Shown piece by piece: positions 1 to 8,933 of a DNA stretch of 64,000 bases. Below the pieces are notes generated by a model. It made no database searches and had not been told where the DNA came from. It saw only the letters and a list, made by a program, of their open reading frames with translations. Positions within the stretch are counted from its first letter, which is position 1. Every line of letters starts with the position of its first letter. The translations under genes and the position numbers were made by a program. The stretch is taken from contig NZ_CP016364.1 in NCBI RefSeq assembly GCF_001888185.1, forward strand, positions 992,001 to 1,056,000, in the 5' to 3' direction. The stretch comes from Phaeobacter porticola. Lineage in GTDB: Bacteria > Pseudomonadota > Alphaproteobacteria > Rhodobacterales > Rhodobacteraceae.

Positions 1-67
1 CGGCGGGCAGGGCGGTGGAGGCGGGGGCAATCCCTTCGTCGGGAACCAGACGGTCCTTATCAGTCAT
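1..67 (-). CDS. ABC transporter permease (DppC/OppC-type), N-terminal fragment
   Basis: Only the first 22 codons are inside the window, starting MTDKDRLVPDEG on the minus strand; the gene continues past position 1. The fragment is a hydrophilic N-terminal tail like those before the first membrane helix of DppC/OppC permeases. Its ATG lies inside the end of the preceding permease gene (8-base overlap), which implies translational coupling. Identity as the second permease is inferred mainly from position, because binding protein, DppB-type and DppC-type genes normally follow in this order. Confidence 0.7.
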   Translation of the reverse strand, partial: MTDKDRLVPDEGIAPASTALPA

Positions 68-1067
68 AGCGGATCCTCGGGTCTAGAATGCCATAGAGCA
101 CGTCTGCGATGAGGTTGAAGAGAACAATCAGCACCGCGAAGATGAAGGTCAGTGTCTGCACCATCGGCAGGTCGTTGGCCTCAATCGCGCCGATCAGAAG
201 TTGACCGATGCCGTTCACCTTGAACACCTGCTCGGTGATGATGGCGCCGCCGAAGATCGCGGGAATACCCAACGCAATCACGGTGACCACAGGGATCATC
301 GAATTGCGCAGCACATGGACCATCACAACCACATATTCGCTGAGGCCTTTGGCGCGGGCGGTGCGGACATAATCCTGATTGAGGTTGTCCAGCATTGAGG
401 CGCGCATGAAGCGGCTGAGCTGTGCGGTAATTTGCAGCGCTAGAACCATGACCGGCATGACCATCTGTTGCAGCTGTTTGACGAAGGAGTCCCAACTGTT
501 CACCACATGCGTGGTGTCATAGATCGAGGGGAACCAGCCAAGCTGCACCGAGAAAATCACGATCACCAACACGCCGGAGAAAAACGGTGGCACCGAGAAG
601 CCGACCATCGACACGAAGGTGCCGACCTGATCGAACCAGCTATACTGGCGGTAGGCCGAATAAATGCCGATAGGCAGGGCGATGGCGATCGCCACCAGAT
701 AGGCCGTGCCCACAACCCAGAGGGTCTGCGGCATGCGCTGTACGACGATATCCATCACCGGCGAGCGGGTCTGCCAGGAGATCACGCGCAGGTCACCGGC
801 TGAAAAGCTGGTGCCTAAATAATGGTCGATCAGAACCTGAGGTTCGATCCAGAAGAACTGTACGATCCATTTCCAGAATCGGATATGCGCGGGTTGGCCA
901 AGGCCAAGGGCCTCACGCATCTTTTCTTTGACTTCGGGGGGGACGGTCAGAGGGACCTGAGCCATCGGGTCACCGGGCGCGAGTTCAAGCAGCAAAAAGA
1001 TAACAAGGCTGATGAACAGAAGCGTCGGAACCGACAGAACAAGGCGTCTGATTGTAAAGGTCAGCAT
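60..1067 (-). CDS. Peptide/nickel-type ABC transporter permease (DppB/OppB family)
   Basis: A 335-residue inner-membrane permease of the BPD_transp_1 superfamily. It opens with a cytoplasmic MLTFTIRR start and a membrane helix at about residues 9-29, followed by the large periplasmic segment typical of DppB/OppB (about 30-115) and several further helices. The cytoplasmic EAA-type loop that contacts the ATPase is visible as YVRTARAKGLSE at about 233-244. Length matches the family. It lies downstream of the substrate-binding protein gene, separated by a 149-base spacer with a strong hairpin, and overlaps the next permease. Likely cargo is short peptides or N-acyl amino acids, judged from the neighbouring M20 hydrolases; the sequence alone does not fix the substrate. 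Confidence 0.92.
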   Translation of the reverse strand: MLTFTIRRLVLSVPTLLFISLVIFLLLELAPGDPMAQVPLTVPPEVKEKMREALGLGQPAHIRFWKWIVQFFWIEPQVLIDHYLGTSFSAGDLRVISWQTRSPVMDIVVQRMPQTLWVVGTAYLVAIAIALPIGIYSAYRQYSWFDQVGTFVSMVGFSVPPFFSGVLVIVIFSVQLGWFPSIYDTTHVVNSWDSFVKQLQQMVMPVMVLALQITAQLSRFMRASMLDNLNQDYVRTARAKGLSEYVVVMVHVLRNSMIPVVTVIALGIPAIFGGAIITEQVFKVNGIGQLLIGAIEANDLPMVQTLTFIFAVLIVLFNLIADVLYGILDPRIRYD

Positions 1068-1175
1068 CCAGTAGGCGCCTTTGCAATTGGAAGAATGGGG
1101 TGGAACTGGGCGGTCTTTTGCCTGAGATCCATTTCTGGCCGATGCAATGACGTCATTCGGACGTAAATGGCAAGA

Positions 1176-1198
1176 GGCCCCGGCGCGTTACCGGGGCC
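1176..1198 (-). terminator. Intercistronic hairpin between binding protein and permease genes
   Basis: GGCCCCGG (1176-1183) and CCGGGGCC (1191-1198) form a perfect 8-bp GC stem with a 7-base loop, 18 bases past the stop of the binding-protein gene in its direction of transcription. No strong U-tract follows on the minus strand. It is better read as an RNA-stabilising or partially terminating hairpin that lets the binding protein be made in excess over the permeases than as a full terminator. Confidence 0.55.
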
Positions 1199-1216
1199 AC
1201 TGCAGGCGTTAGACGC

Positions 1217-2917
1217 TTACTCGGTGCGGTGCCAGTCAGCTGCGTTCCACAGCTCGGTGTCCCAGACGTTCAGATCCACGCCACCCAGGGTGTTGGAGCG
1301 CGCGGACAGACGACCACGGTGAACCAGAGGAATCATGCCACCTTTTTCGACGATGATATCGTTCAGACGCTTGGCGATTTCCGCCCGCGCTTCCAAACCA
1401 GCCGTCTGTGACAGTTCGGCGTGCAGCTTGTCGAATTCCTCGTCGCAGAAGCGGGAGATGTTCTCACCCTGCCACTGGCTGTCAGGACGCGGTGCCTTGT
1501 CGCACAGACCGTTGCCCAGATAGGACTGCGGGTCGGTGCCGTTGAAGGTGTTGGCGTACATTTCGACGTCAGCATAGAACTTCTGGAAGGTGTCGGGGGA
1601 ACCCGGATCACCACCGAAGAAGACCGAAGAGTTGATGTTGCGCAGCTCGGTCTCAATGCCGATTTCGCTCCACCACTGTTTGATCAGCGCCTGGAAATCC
1701 TGACGCACGGCGTTTGTCGATGTCTGGTACAGGATCTTCATTGGCTTGCCGTCGGGTGTTTCCCGCACGCCATCACCGTTGGTGTCCTTGTAGCCGGCTT
1801 CGTCCAGCATCGCGTTTGCGGCGGCGAGATCCTGAGTGGAGCAGTCGAACGTATCCGACGCAAAGGCTGCAGGCGCAGGAACCCAGTTACAGCCGACTTT
1901 GCCTGCCTTGCCATAACCGATTTCCACCAGCAGCGGACGGTCGATGGCCAGAGACAGCGCTTTGTAGACAGAAGGATCGCTGAGGAACGGATGCGGGCGG
2001 ATCACCGACCGCTCATCCGGGCCAAGCGCCGGATCGGGGTTGGTGTTGTTCAGCATGATACGCTCAACCAGAGGGCCAAAGCCCGCGACCGGCACACCTT
2101 TGCCGCCGGTTTCCATCTGCGCAATGACTTCGGGGGCTAGCTGGAGATTCCAGGCGTAGTCGAACTCGCCTGTTTCCATAACGGCACGACCTGCTGCGGT
2201 TGCGTCGCCGCCACCTTTGAACAGAACCTTGGCAAAGGCAGGCTTCGCCGGGTCACGGTAGTTGGTGTTGGCCGACATGGTGATCACGTCGTTGGGCTTG
2301 AACTCATCCACCACAAACGGGCCGGTGCCGATGGGCGCAAAGTTGGCAGTGGTGCATTCGGGTGCTTTGGCACCGACGCAATCAGCAAACTGCGCAGCCT
2401 GGATGATCGGGCTTTCGCCGCCCACAAACGGGCCATAAGGGAAGGGGGTCGGTTTGTCGAAAGTGACCTTGACGGTCAGATCGTCGACCGCTTCGACGCT
2501 GGTGACGCCTTCGAATTTGGTGACCTGTGCGCAGCCGCCTTCGGGGTGCATACAGTAGTCAGCGGTGAATTTCACATCCTTGGAGGTGAAAGGCGTGCCA
2601 TCAGACCATAGAAGGCCCGGCTTGATCTTCCAGGTGATCGAAGTGAGATCTTCGCTCACGCCGCCATTATCGACAGTGGGGATCTCTTCAACCAGATATG
2701 GAACCATTTCGCCCTGTGGGTCGTAGCGTGCCAGCGGTTCGATCACCAATGACGCCGATTCCACATCCTTGGTACCGCCCGACAGGAACGGGTTCAGGAT
2801 GGAAGGGGCTTGCCAATAAATAATGTTAACCTGGCCGTCCGATCCCCGTTCGGCAAAGGCTGCAGGGGCAAGCGCGGCTGACGCAATTGCACCCAGCAAA
2901 AGGGTTCTGATTTTCAT
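1217..2917 (-). CDS. Periplasmic peptide-type substrate-binding protein (SBP_bac_5)
   Basis: A 566-residue family 5 extracellular solute-binding protein. A clear Sec signal peptide is present (MKIRTLLLGAIASAALAPAAFA, likely cleaved after AFA). The mature part shows the family's N-terminal region (IIYWQAPSILNPFLSGG), a WSDGTPFTSKDVKF block at about 106-119 and a C-terminal lobe with the DTNGDGVRE loop common in this family. Six or more cysteines in the mature part suggest disulfides. It is the first gene of the minus-strand transporter unit, upstream of the DppB-type permease and divergent from the ATPase. Cargo is probably peptides or acylated amino acids, inferred from the hydrolases next door. 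Confidence 0.9.
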   Translation of the reverse strand: MKIRTLLLGAIASAALAPAAFAERGSDGQVNIIYWQAPSILNPFLSGGTKDVESASLVIEPLARYDPQGEMVPYLVEEIPTVDNGGVSEDLTSITWKIKPGLLWSDGTPFTSKDVKFTADYCMHPEGGCAQVTKFEGVTSVEAVDDLTVKVTFDKPTPFPYGPFVGGESPIIQAAQFADCVGAKAPECTTANFAPIGTGPFVVDEFKPNDVITMSANTNYRDPAKPAFAKVLFKGGGDATAAGRAVMETGEFDYAWNLQLAPEVIAQMETGGKGVPVAGFGPLVERIMLNNTNPDPALGPDERSVIRPHPFLSDPSVYKALSLAIDRPLLVEIGYGKAGKVGCNWVPAPAAFASDTFDCSTQDLAAANAMLDEAGYKDTNGDGVRETPDGKPMKILYQTSTNAVRQDFQALIKQWWSEIGIETELRNINSSVFFGGDPGSPDTFQKFYADVEMYANTFNGTDPQSYLGNGLCDKAPRPDSQWQGENISRFCDEEFDKLHAELSQTAGLEARAEIAKRLNDIIVEKGGMIPLVHRGRLSARSNTLGGVDLNVWDTELWNAADWHRTE

Positions 2918-3251
2918 AATTCACTCCTTGTCGGACACGTATGTGCCTTCTTTTGACCGGGTCTCTTACACCCCGGAGGTTTGCCGCTTGGTTGCGGCCT
3001 GTGCGAAGTGACACGCTGGATCTGCGCAGGTGTGGCTGGGATCGGCAGGGCCGATCCGGGCGAGACAGCAGCGGCAGGCGTGGCAGCACTGGGGGTATCG
3101 AATACAGAGTTCTGCCAAATTGCAAGTCTTGCAGTCGAGAAAAATTGGGGTGAGTTTGACGCCGTCAATAGAGCTGGCGTACACCTTCGTGTTATCGCCA
3201 TCGGTGCTTATAGAACAATCGATAGAGAAAACTCGAAAAGGGGACGTCACG
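2918..3251. other. 334-base divergent intergenic region
   Basis: This stretch separates the binding-protein start (minus) from the ATPase start (plus) and must hold promoters for both. I see no convincing gene in it. An 8-bp inverted repeat with a 3-base loop, GGATCGGC-AGG-GCCGATCC, lies at 3039-3057 and could be an operator or structural element. The RBS for the ATPase (AAAAGGGGA) is at the right end. Confidence 0.5.
3156..3185 (+). promoter_or_regulatory. Possible sigma-70 promoter for the ATPase/peptidase operon
   Basis: TTGACG at 3156-3161 matches the alphaproteobacterial -35 element well, and TACACC at 3180-3185 is a fair -10 after an 18-base spacer. It would start transcription about 60 bases before the GTG start at 3252. 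Read by eye only; -10 matches this weak occur by chance. Confidence 0.25.
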
Positions 3252-5072
3252 GTGCTGGATCAGCCAATCGCGCAAATCAAGGGACTCCGCGTTGAGTTTC
3301 AGACAAAAGACGGCCCAGTTGTGGGGGTCAAGGACGTCTCGTTTGACATCAACCCTGGTGAAACCGTTTGTATCGTTGGCGAATCTGGTTCGGGAAAATC
3401 GGTGTCATCCTTGTCGCTGATGCGCCTTGTGGAGTTTGGCGGCGGTACAATTTCCGGCGGGCAACTGCTGTTTGACCGTCGTGATGGCAAAGAAGTTGAC
3501 CTGGGCAAGACGGATCAGGCGCTGATGAAGCAGATTCGCGGCAATGAGATCGGGATGATCTTCCAAGAGCCGATGACCGCGCTGAATCCCGTTTTCACAG
3601 TCGGCCGCCAGCTGACCGAAGGGCTGCGAGTCCACAAGAATATGACCAAAAAAGAGGCAGAAACCCGGGCGCTGGAACTGTTGCGCGAGGTGCGGATCCC
3701 TGAGCCAGAGCGCCGTCTGAAGCAATACCCGCACGAGTTGTCCGGCGGCATGCGCCAGCGGGTCGTGATCGCGATGGCGATGGCCTGCGAGCCGCGCTTG
3801 CTGATTGCGGACGAACCAACAACCGCGCTGGATGTCACCATCCAGGCCGAAATTCTCGCGCTGATGGACCGTCTGAAGCGGGAAACCGGCACAGCGGTGA
3901 TGTTCATCACGCATGATATGGCGGTTGTCGCGCAGATGGCAGACCGTGTGGTTGTCATGTTCCGTGGCAACAAGGTTGAGGAAGGCACGGTCAACGAGAT
4001 CTTTGAAAACCCACAGCACGACTACACAAAATCCCTGTTGGCCGCAGTTCCAAAGCTGGGCGAAATGCGCGGTAAGGACTATCCGGAACCAATGAAGCTG
4101 ATGGGCGTGGAGCAGCAGGAGATTGCCCCAATAAAAGGTAGCGCCGAGGTGCTGCTGGAGGTGCGCAACCTGGTGACGCGTTTCCCCGTCAAGGGGGGTA
4201 TCCTGCGCCGTACGGTGGCCAATGTGCATGCCGTCGAGGACGTCTCCTTCAAGGTGTTTAAGGGGCAAACCTTGTCGCTTGTGGGTGAATCGGGCTGCGG
4301 TAAATCCACAGCCGGGCGGTCGATTTTGCGGCTTGTCGAACCACAATCTGGCGCTGTCGAATTTGAGGGCCGTGATGTCCTGGGACTCAGCCAGAGCGAC
4401 CTGCACAAGGCGCGGCTGGACATGCAGATGATTTTTCAGGACCCGTTTGCCTCGCTTAACCCGCAGATGCAGCTACTGGATCAGGTGGCCGAACCCATGC
4501 GCAACTACGGTCTGGCATCTGGCTCCGAATTACAGGATCGCGTGGCCAATCTGTTTGACAGGGTTCATCTGCCTCGCAGTTTCATGCGGCGCTACCCGCA
4601 TGAAATGTCAGGTGGCCAGCGTCAGCGGATTGCCATTGCGCGCGCCCTTGCCTTGAATCCCAAACTTATTGTGGCGGATGAGGCCGTTTCGGCACTGGAT
4701 GTGTCGGTGCAGGCGCAGGTGTTGAACTTGATGATGGAGCTGCAATCTGAATTGGGTCTGTCGTTTCTTTTCATCAGCCACGATATGGCCGTTGTCGAGC
4801 GTGTCAGCCATCAGGTCGGTGTGATGTATCTGGGCCGTATCGTCGAGATCGGCCCACGTGCCCGCGTCTTTGAAAACCCGCAGCACGCCTACACGCAGGC
4901 ACTAATGAAGGCGGTGCCGATCGCGGACCCCAACCAGCGTAAATCCGAAAAGGATCTGAATTTTAAGCCGATCCCGTCGCCGATCCATGATTTGAACTAT
5001 AAAGCAGAACCATCGCAATACCTGGAGGTGGAGCCGGGCCACTTCGTTCTGACCACCGATAGCGGCTACTGA
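3252..5072 (+). CDS. ABC transporter double ATPase (DppD-DppF fusion)
   Basis: A 606-residue protein with two complete nucleotide-binding domains fused head to tail, as in GsiA/YejF. Domain 1 has Walker A GESGSGKS at about 43-50, signature LSGGMRQR and a DEPTTALD Walker B. Domain 2 has GESGCGKS at about 345-352, signature MSGGQRQR and DEAVSALD. Each domain ends in the oligopeptide-ATPase C-terminal region (ENPQHDYTKSLLAAVP and ENPQHAYTQALMKAVP). I chose the GTG at 3252 because AAAAGGGGA lies about 8 bases upstream and homology starts at once; the frame stays open to 3030, but that part looks non-coding. It should energise the divergently encoded permeases. It heads a plus-strand unit with four M20 hydrolases. 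Confidence 0.92.
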   Translation: MLDQPIAQIKGLRVEFQTKDGPVVGVKDVSFDINPGETVCIVGESGSGKSVSSLSLMRLVEFGGGTISGGQLLFDRRDGKEVDLGKTDQALMKQIRGNEIGMIFQEPMTALNPVFTVGRQLTEGLRVHKNMTKKEAETRALELLREVRIPEPERRLKQYPHELSGGMRQRVVIAMAMACEPRLLIADEPTTALDVTIQAEILALMDRLKRETGTAVMFITHDMAVVAQMADRVVVMFRGNKVEEGTVNEIFENPQHDYTKSLLAAVPKLGEMRGKDYPEPMKLMGVEQQEIAPIKGSAEVLLEVRNLVTRFPVKGGILRRTVANVHAVEDVSFKVFKGQTLSLVGESGCGKSTAGRSILRLVEPQSGAVEFEGRDVLGLSQSDLHKARLDMQMIFQDPFASLNPQMQLLDQVAEPMRNYGLASGSELQDRVANLFDRVHLPRSFMRRYPHEMSGGQRQRIAIARALALNPKLIVADEAVSALDVSVQAQVLNLMMELQSELGLSFLFISHDMAVVERVSHQVGVMYLGRIVEIGPRARVFENPQHAYTQALMKAVPIADPNQRKSEKDLNFKPIPSPIHDLNYKAEPSQYLEVEPGHFVLTTDSGY

Positions 5073-5075
5073 TCC

Positions 5076-6242
5076 ATGGTCGAGCAGCTCAGCCCGCTGG
5101 AGATCATGACCAAGCTGATCTCCTTTCCCACAGTCAGCCGTGACACCAATCTGCCGCTGGTGGAGTGGGTCGAGGGATATCTCGAGAGCCACGGGATCAC
5201 CGCCCATCGCTGGGTGGATCCGGATCAGCCCCATAAGGCAGCTCTCTTTGCCCATGTCGGACCCGAGGTTGAGGGGGCCGTCGTTCTGTCTGGCCATACC
5301 GATGTCGTGCCGGTCGACGGTCAGCCTTGGGACAGTGATCCCTTCACCGTGGTGGAGCGGGACGGCAAGTATTATGGGCGCGGTACCTGCGATATGAAAG
5401 GGTTTGATGCGCTGGCAATCTGGGCGCTGATTGCGGCCCATCATCGTGGCGTCGCACAGCCTTTGCAATTGGCGCTCAGCTTCGACGAAGAGGTCGGTTG
5501 CACCGGCGCGCCCCCCATGATCCAGGCCATGCAAAAGGCCCTGCCCAAGGGCAGCTGTGTCATCGTCGGTGAGCCCTCGGTTATGCGGCCGGTGACGGGC
5601 CACAAGGGGGGTACTGGCTACAGTACACATCTGGTTGGATTCGAGGTACACAGCTCGCTGATGCACACAGGTGTCAGCGCCATCATGCAAGGTGCCCGGC
5701 TGATCGACTGGGCCAATGCACGCAATGCCGAGAATATGGCAAGAACCCCGGATGATGTTGCTTCCCTGTTCACGCCGCCCTTTACGACTTGCCACGTCGG
5801 CATGATCGAAGGTGGGACTGCGCATAATATCACTGCCAAGGATTGCCGGTTTGTGATGGACTTCCGGGTCGTACCCGGCGAATCGGCCAGCGATTGGGAA
5901 GCGGCGTATCTTGCCAAGGTGCGTGAGGTCGAAGCCGATATGCAGACGATCCACGCCGATACCCGCATCGAGATCAGCCAGAAATTCAACGTGCCCGCAT
6001 TGGTGCCCGAGGTCGAAGGCGAAGCGGAGACCTTGGTCCGATCGCTTACCGGGGACAATGGCACCCATGTTGTCAGCTACGGAACCGAGGCCGGGCAATT
6101 TCAGGAGGCGGGCTATTCTGCGGTGATCTGCGGTCCGGGCGATATCGCCCAGGCGCATCAGCCAAATGAATACATCGAAGTTGCCCAATTCAATGCGGGC
6201 CATAGTTTTATGCAACAGCTGGTGGATCGTCTCGCTGACTAA
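5076..6242 (+). CDS. argE: ArgE/acetylornithine deacetylase-type M20 peptidase
   Basis: A 388-residue zinc-dependent M20 hydrolase of the ArgE/DapE/CPG2 type. Visible motifs are SGHTDVVPVDG at about 72-82 (zinc His and Asp), GRGTCDMKGFDA at about 103-114 (bridging Asp) and FDEEVGCTGAPP (catalytic Glu pair). The C-terminal His is in QAHQPNEYIEV. It starts 3 bases after the ATPase stop, so it is probably coupled to it. ArgE normally deacetylates N-acetylornithine, but in a transporter operon beside three amidohydrolases it may instead act on imported N-acyl amino acids. The gene symbol reflects the family, not a proven role. Confidence 0.85.
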   Translation: MVEQLSPLEIMTKLISFPTVSRDTNLPLVEWVEGYLESHGITAHRWVDPDQPHKAALFAHVGPEVEGAVVLSGHTDVVPVDGQPWDSDPFTVVERDGKYYGRGTCDMKGFDALAIWALIAAHHRGVAQPLQLALSFDEEVGCTGAPPMIQAMQKALPKGSCVIVGEPSVMRPVTGHKGGTGYSTHLVGFEVHSSLMHTGVSAIMQGARLIDWANARNAENMARTPDDVASLFTPPFTTCHVGMIEGGTAHNITAKDCRFVMDFRVVPGESASDWEAAYLAKVREVEADMQTIHADTRIEISQKFNVPALVPEVEGEAETLVRSLTGDNGTHVVSYGTEAGQFQEAGYSAVICGPGDIAQAHQPNEYIEVAQFNAGHSFMQQLVDRLAD

Positions 6243-6509
6243 GCACGCGGGGTTTGTCGCGCTCTTCGGGGCGCAGGCTGTGGGCTGATCGTAGCCTATG
6301 GTGGTCTGCTTGCACCTGGTTACTTGATAAGGCAAGTTTTTTGGCAGAGAGTGCCCGAAGACCCTGCCGAACGCGCTGTCGCTTGTCTGGGACCCGCCCG
6401 CCACCACCGCCATGTCCAGAGCTGATGCGTGATAGGTTTGGTGGGTGAACCTGTCCCTTGCGCCGTGACAATCGCTGGCGCGGAACGGGCCAATTGGAAG
6501 GAAACGCGT

Positions 6510-7676
6510 ATGCCGATCAAGAACCGTCTGTCTGAAATGCACGCCGAGATCACTGGTTGGCGTCGTCACCTGCATCAGATGCCGGAATTGCTCTATGAGG
6601 TGCATAAGACCGCTGCCTTCGTCGAGGAGAAGCTCCGCAGCTTTGGCATCACTGACATCACCACCGGGATTGGCCGGACCGGTGTTGTGGCTGTGATCGA
6701 GGGCAATACTGATACTTCGGGCCGTGTCATTGGCCTGCGCGCGGATATGGATGCTCTGCCGATCACTGAGGCGACAGGGCTGGACTATGCCTCGCAATCA
6801 CCAGGGCTGATGCATGCCTGTGGCCACGATGGGCACACCTCCATTTTGTTAGGTACGGCGAAATACCTTGCTGAGACACGTAACTTCGATGGCCGTGTTG
6901 TGCTGATCTTTCAACCAGCTGAGGAAGGTGGCGCCGGAGGCAAGGCGATGTGCGACGACGGGCTAATGGATCGCTGGAGTATTCAGGAAGTCTATGGGCT
7001 GCACAATGCGCCGGGCATCCCGGTGGGAGAGTTCGCCATTCGCCCGGGGCCGCTGCTGGCCTCTTCCGATGAATTCGAGATCATCGTGACCGGTGTTGGC
7101 GGCCATGCCGCAACCCCGCATGAGGCCATTGATACCACGCTGGTCGCCTCGCAGATCGTGGTGTCGCTGCATTCTATCGTTTCGCGCAATATCGACCCGT
7201 TGAAACATGTCGTACTGACGGTCGGTACATTTGAAACGGACAGCACCGCCTCCAACGTCATTGCGCATACCGCCCGCTTGCTGGGCACTGTGCGCACATT
7301 GGAAAGTGAATGTAGGGGGCAGGCTGAAATCCGCGTGCGCCGCATCGCCGAAGATGTGGCGCACGCCTATGGGGCCAAGGCCGAGGTGATCTGGACGCCG
7401 GGCTATCCGGTGACGATCAACACCGCAGCCGAGACGGGGTATGCGGTTGAGGCGGCGCGTGCTGTGGCGGCCAAGGTAACGGATGATACCGATCCGATCA
7501 TGCCGTCAGAGGATTTCGCCTATATGCTGGAAGAGCGTCCCGGCGCCTATATCTTCCTTGGCAACGGCGACACCGCCATGTGCCACCATCCGGCCTATGA
7601 TTTCGACGATGAAGCGATCCCGCTGGGGTGCAGCTGGTTTGCCGAACTGGTCGAACGACGTATGCCCGCAGCCTGA
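6510..7676 (+). CDS. M20 amidohydrolase (HipO-type), copy 1 of 3
   Basis: A 388-residue M20D amidohydrolase (hippurate hydrolase / IAA-amino acid hydrolase family). It carries the binuclear metal signature MHACGHDGHT at about 101-110 with Cys104, His106 and His109, the QPAEEG motif with the Glu pair at 138-139, and a C-terminal SEDFAYML plus CHHPAYDFDD. The ATG at 6510 follows a good SD (GGAAGGAAA), and the protein starts MPIKNRLSEM, which aligns with the two following copies. A 267-base spacer separates it from argE, in which I see no gene. Such enzymes split N-acyl amino acids into acid and amino acid in the cytoplasm. Confidence 0.92.
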   Translation: MPIKNRLSEMHAEITGWRRHLHQMPELLYEVHKTAAFVEEKLRSFGITDITTGIGRTGVVAVIEGNTDTSGRVIGLRADMDALPITEATGLDYASQSPGLMHACGHDGHTSILLGTAKYLAETRNFDGRVVLIFQPAEEGGAGGKAMCDDGLMDRWSIQEVYGLHNAPGIPVGEFAIRPGPLLASSDEFEIIVTGVGGHAATPHEAIDTTLVASQIVVSLHSIVSRNIDPLKHVVLTVGTFETDSTASNVIAHTARLLGTVRTLESECRGQAEIRVRRIAEDVAHAYGAKAEVIWTPGYPVTINTAAETGYAVEAARAVAAKVTDDTDPIMPSEDFAYMLEERPGAYIFLGNGDTAMCHHPAYDFDDEAIPLGCSWFAELVERRMPAA

Positions 7677-7686
7677 GGATGACCCG

Positions 7687-8850
7687 ATGCCCGTGAAGAA
7701 CCGCTTTGCTGAAATGCACGCCGAAATCACTGCCTGGCGACGGGACATTCATCAGCACCCGGAAATCCTCTACGAGACACATCGCACCAGTGCCCTGGTC
7801 GCCGACAAACTGCATGCCTTTGGCTGCGACGAGGTGGTGACCGGCGTTGGCCGCACCGGAGTTGTAGGCGTTATAAGCGGCCGTTCAGACAGTCAGGGGC
7901 GTGCCATTGGCCTGCGTGCCGATATGGATGCGCTTCCTATGGCAGAGAATACCGGCCTGCCGCATGCCTCCAAAACGGATGGCGCGATGCACGCCTGCGG
8001 CCATGACGGGCATACCGCGATGTTGCTGGGGGCGGCAAAATACCTCGCGGAAACCCGCAATTTCGACGGCACGGTGGTGGTGATCTTTCAGCCTGCCGAA
8101 GAGGGCGGCAATGGTGCTGAGGCCATGTGCAAGGATGGGTTGATGGACCGTTTCGGTATTGATGAGGTCTATGCCATTCACAATTCACCGGGGCTGGAGC
8201 TGGGGAAATTCGCGCTGCGGCCAGGACCGATTCTTGCCTCTGTCGACGAGTTCGTCATTCGCTTGCAGGGGCGCGGCGGTCACGCTGCAAAGCCGCAGGA
8301 CACTGTGGATACCACCGTGATGATGTGCACTCTGATCACGGCCCTTCAGTCCATCGTTTCGCGCAATGTCGATCCGGTAATGCAGGCTGTCTTGTCTGTG
8401 ACCTCTGCCGAGACGTCGTCAAAGGCCTTTAACGTCATCCCCGACCGTGCAGAGGTGAAAGGCACCATTCGCACCCATTCGCCCGCCGTCCGTGCGCAGA
8501 TCCCGGAACGTTTGCGGGCAGTGACGAATGCTGTTGCCCAGACCTTTGGCTGCACGGCTGCGGTGGAGTTTGTGAATGGTGTGCCTGTTACCATCAATGA
8601 CGAAACGGCTACACACCACGCTTATGCTGCGGCCTTGGCCGTGGCCGGTGGCTGCGAGCCTGTGCCGCTGTCGATGGGCGGAGAGGATTTCTCCTTTATG
8701 CTGCAAGAGCGCCCCGGCGCGATGATCAGATTGGGCAATGGCCCCACTGCCGCGCTGCACCATCCTTCCTACGACTTCAACGACGAAGCGATTCCAGCGG
8801 GGTGCAGCTGGTTCGTGACACTGATCGAACAACGTATGCCTTTGCCCTAA
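7687..8850 (+). CDS. M20 amidohydrolase (HipO-type), copy 2 of 3
   Basis: A 387-residue paralogue of the preceding gene, starting MPVKNRFAEMHAEITAWRRD, 10 bases after its stop. It has the same MHACGHDGHTAMLLG metal-binding motif, QPAEEGG, and GGEDFSFML plus LHHPSYDFND at the C-terminus. It is clearly diverged from copy 1 (for example, loop GRSDSQGRA replaces GNTDTSGRV), so this is an established duplication and not an assembly error. Probable cytoplasmic N-acyl-amino-acid hydrolase with altered side-chain preference; substrate unknown. Confidence 0.92.
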   Translation: MPVKNRFAEMHAEITAWRRDIHQHPEILYETHRTSALVADKLHAFGCDEVVTGVGRTGVVGVISGRSDSQGRAIGLRADMDALPMAENTGLPHASKTDGAMHACGHDGHTAMLLGAAKYLAETRNFDGTVVVIFQPAEEGGNGAEAMCKDGLMDRFGIDEVYAIHNSPGLELGKFALRPGPILASVDEFVIRLQGRGGHAAKPQDTVDTTVMMCTLITALQSIVSRNVDPVMQAVLSVTSAETSSKAFNVIPDRAEVKGTIRTHSPAVRAQIPERLRAVTNAVAQTFGCTAAVEFVNGVPVTINDETATHHAYAAALAVAGGCEPVPLSMGGEDFSFMLQERPGAMIRLGNGPTAALHHPSYDFNDEAIPAGCSWFVTLIEQRMPLP

Positions 8851-8933
8851 ACACGTGATTGCCTGTGCAATACCCATTCACCCGAACACCGCACGCCGGA
8901 TTGGCGCGCGCATTCAACCAAAAGGACCTTAAA

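Noticed and set aside
6243-6509. Possible remnant gene between argE and the first amidohydrolase
   Set aside because: Short open frames exist on both strands, but none has an SD or resembles a known protein. I treat the 267 bases as spacer.
4902-6797. Minus-strand open frame of 631 codons opposite the ATPase end, argE and the first amidohydrolase
   Set aside because: It lies antisense to well-supported genes, is rich in His, Arg, Gly and Asp as expected for the reverse of GC-rich coding DNA, and shows no recognisable family or start signal.
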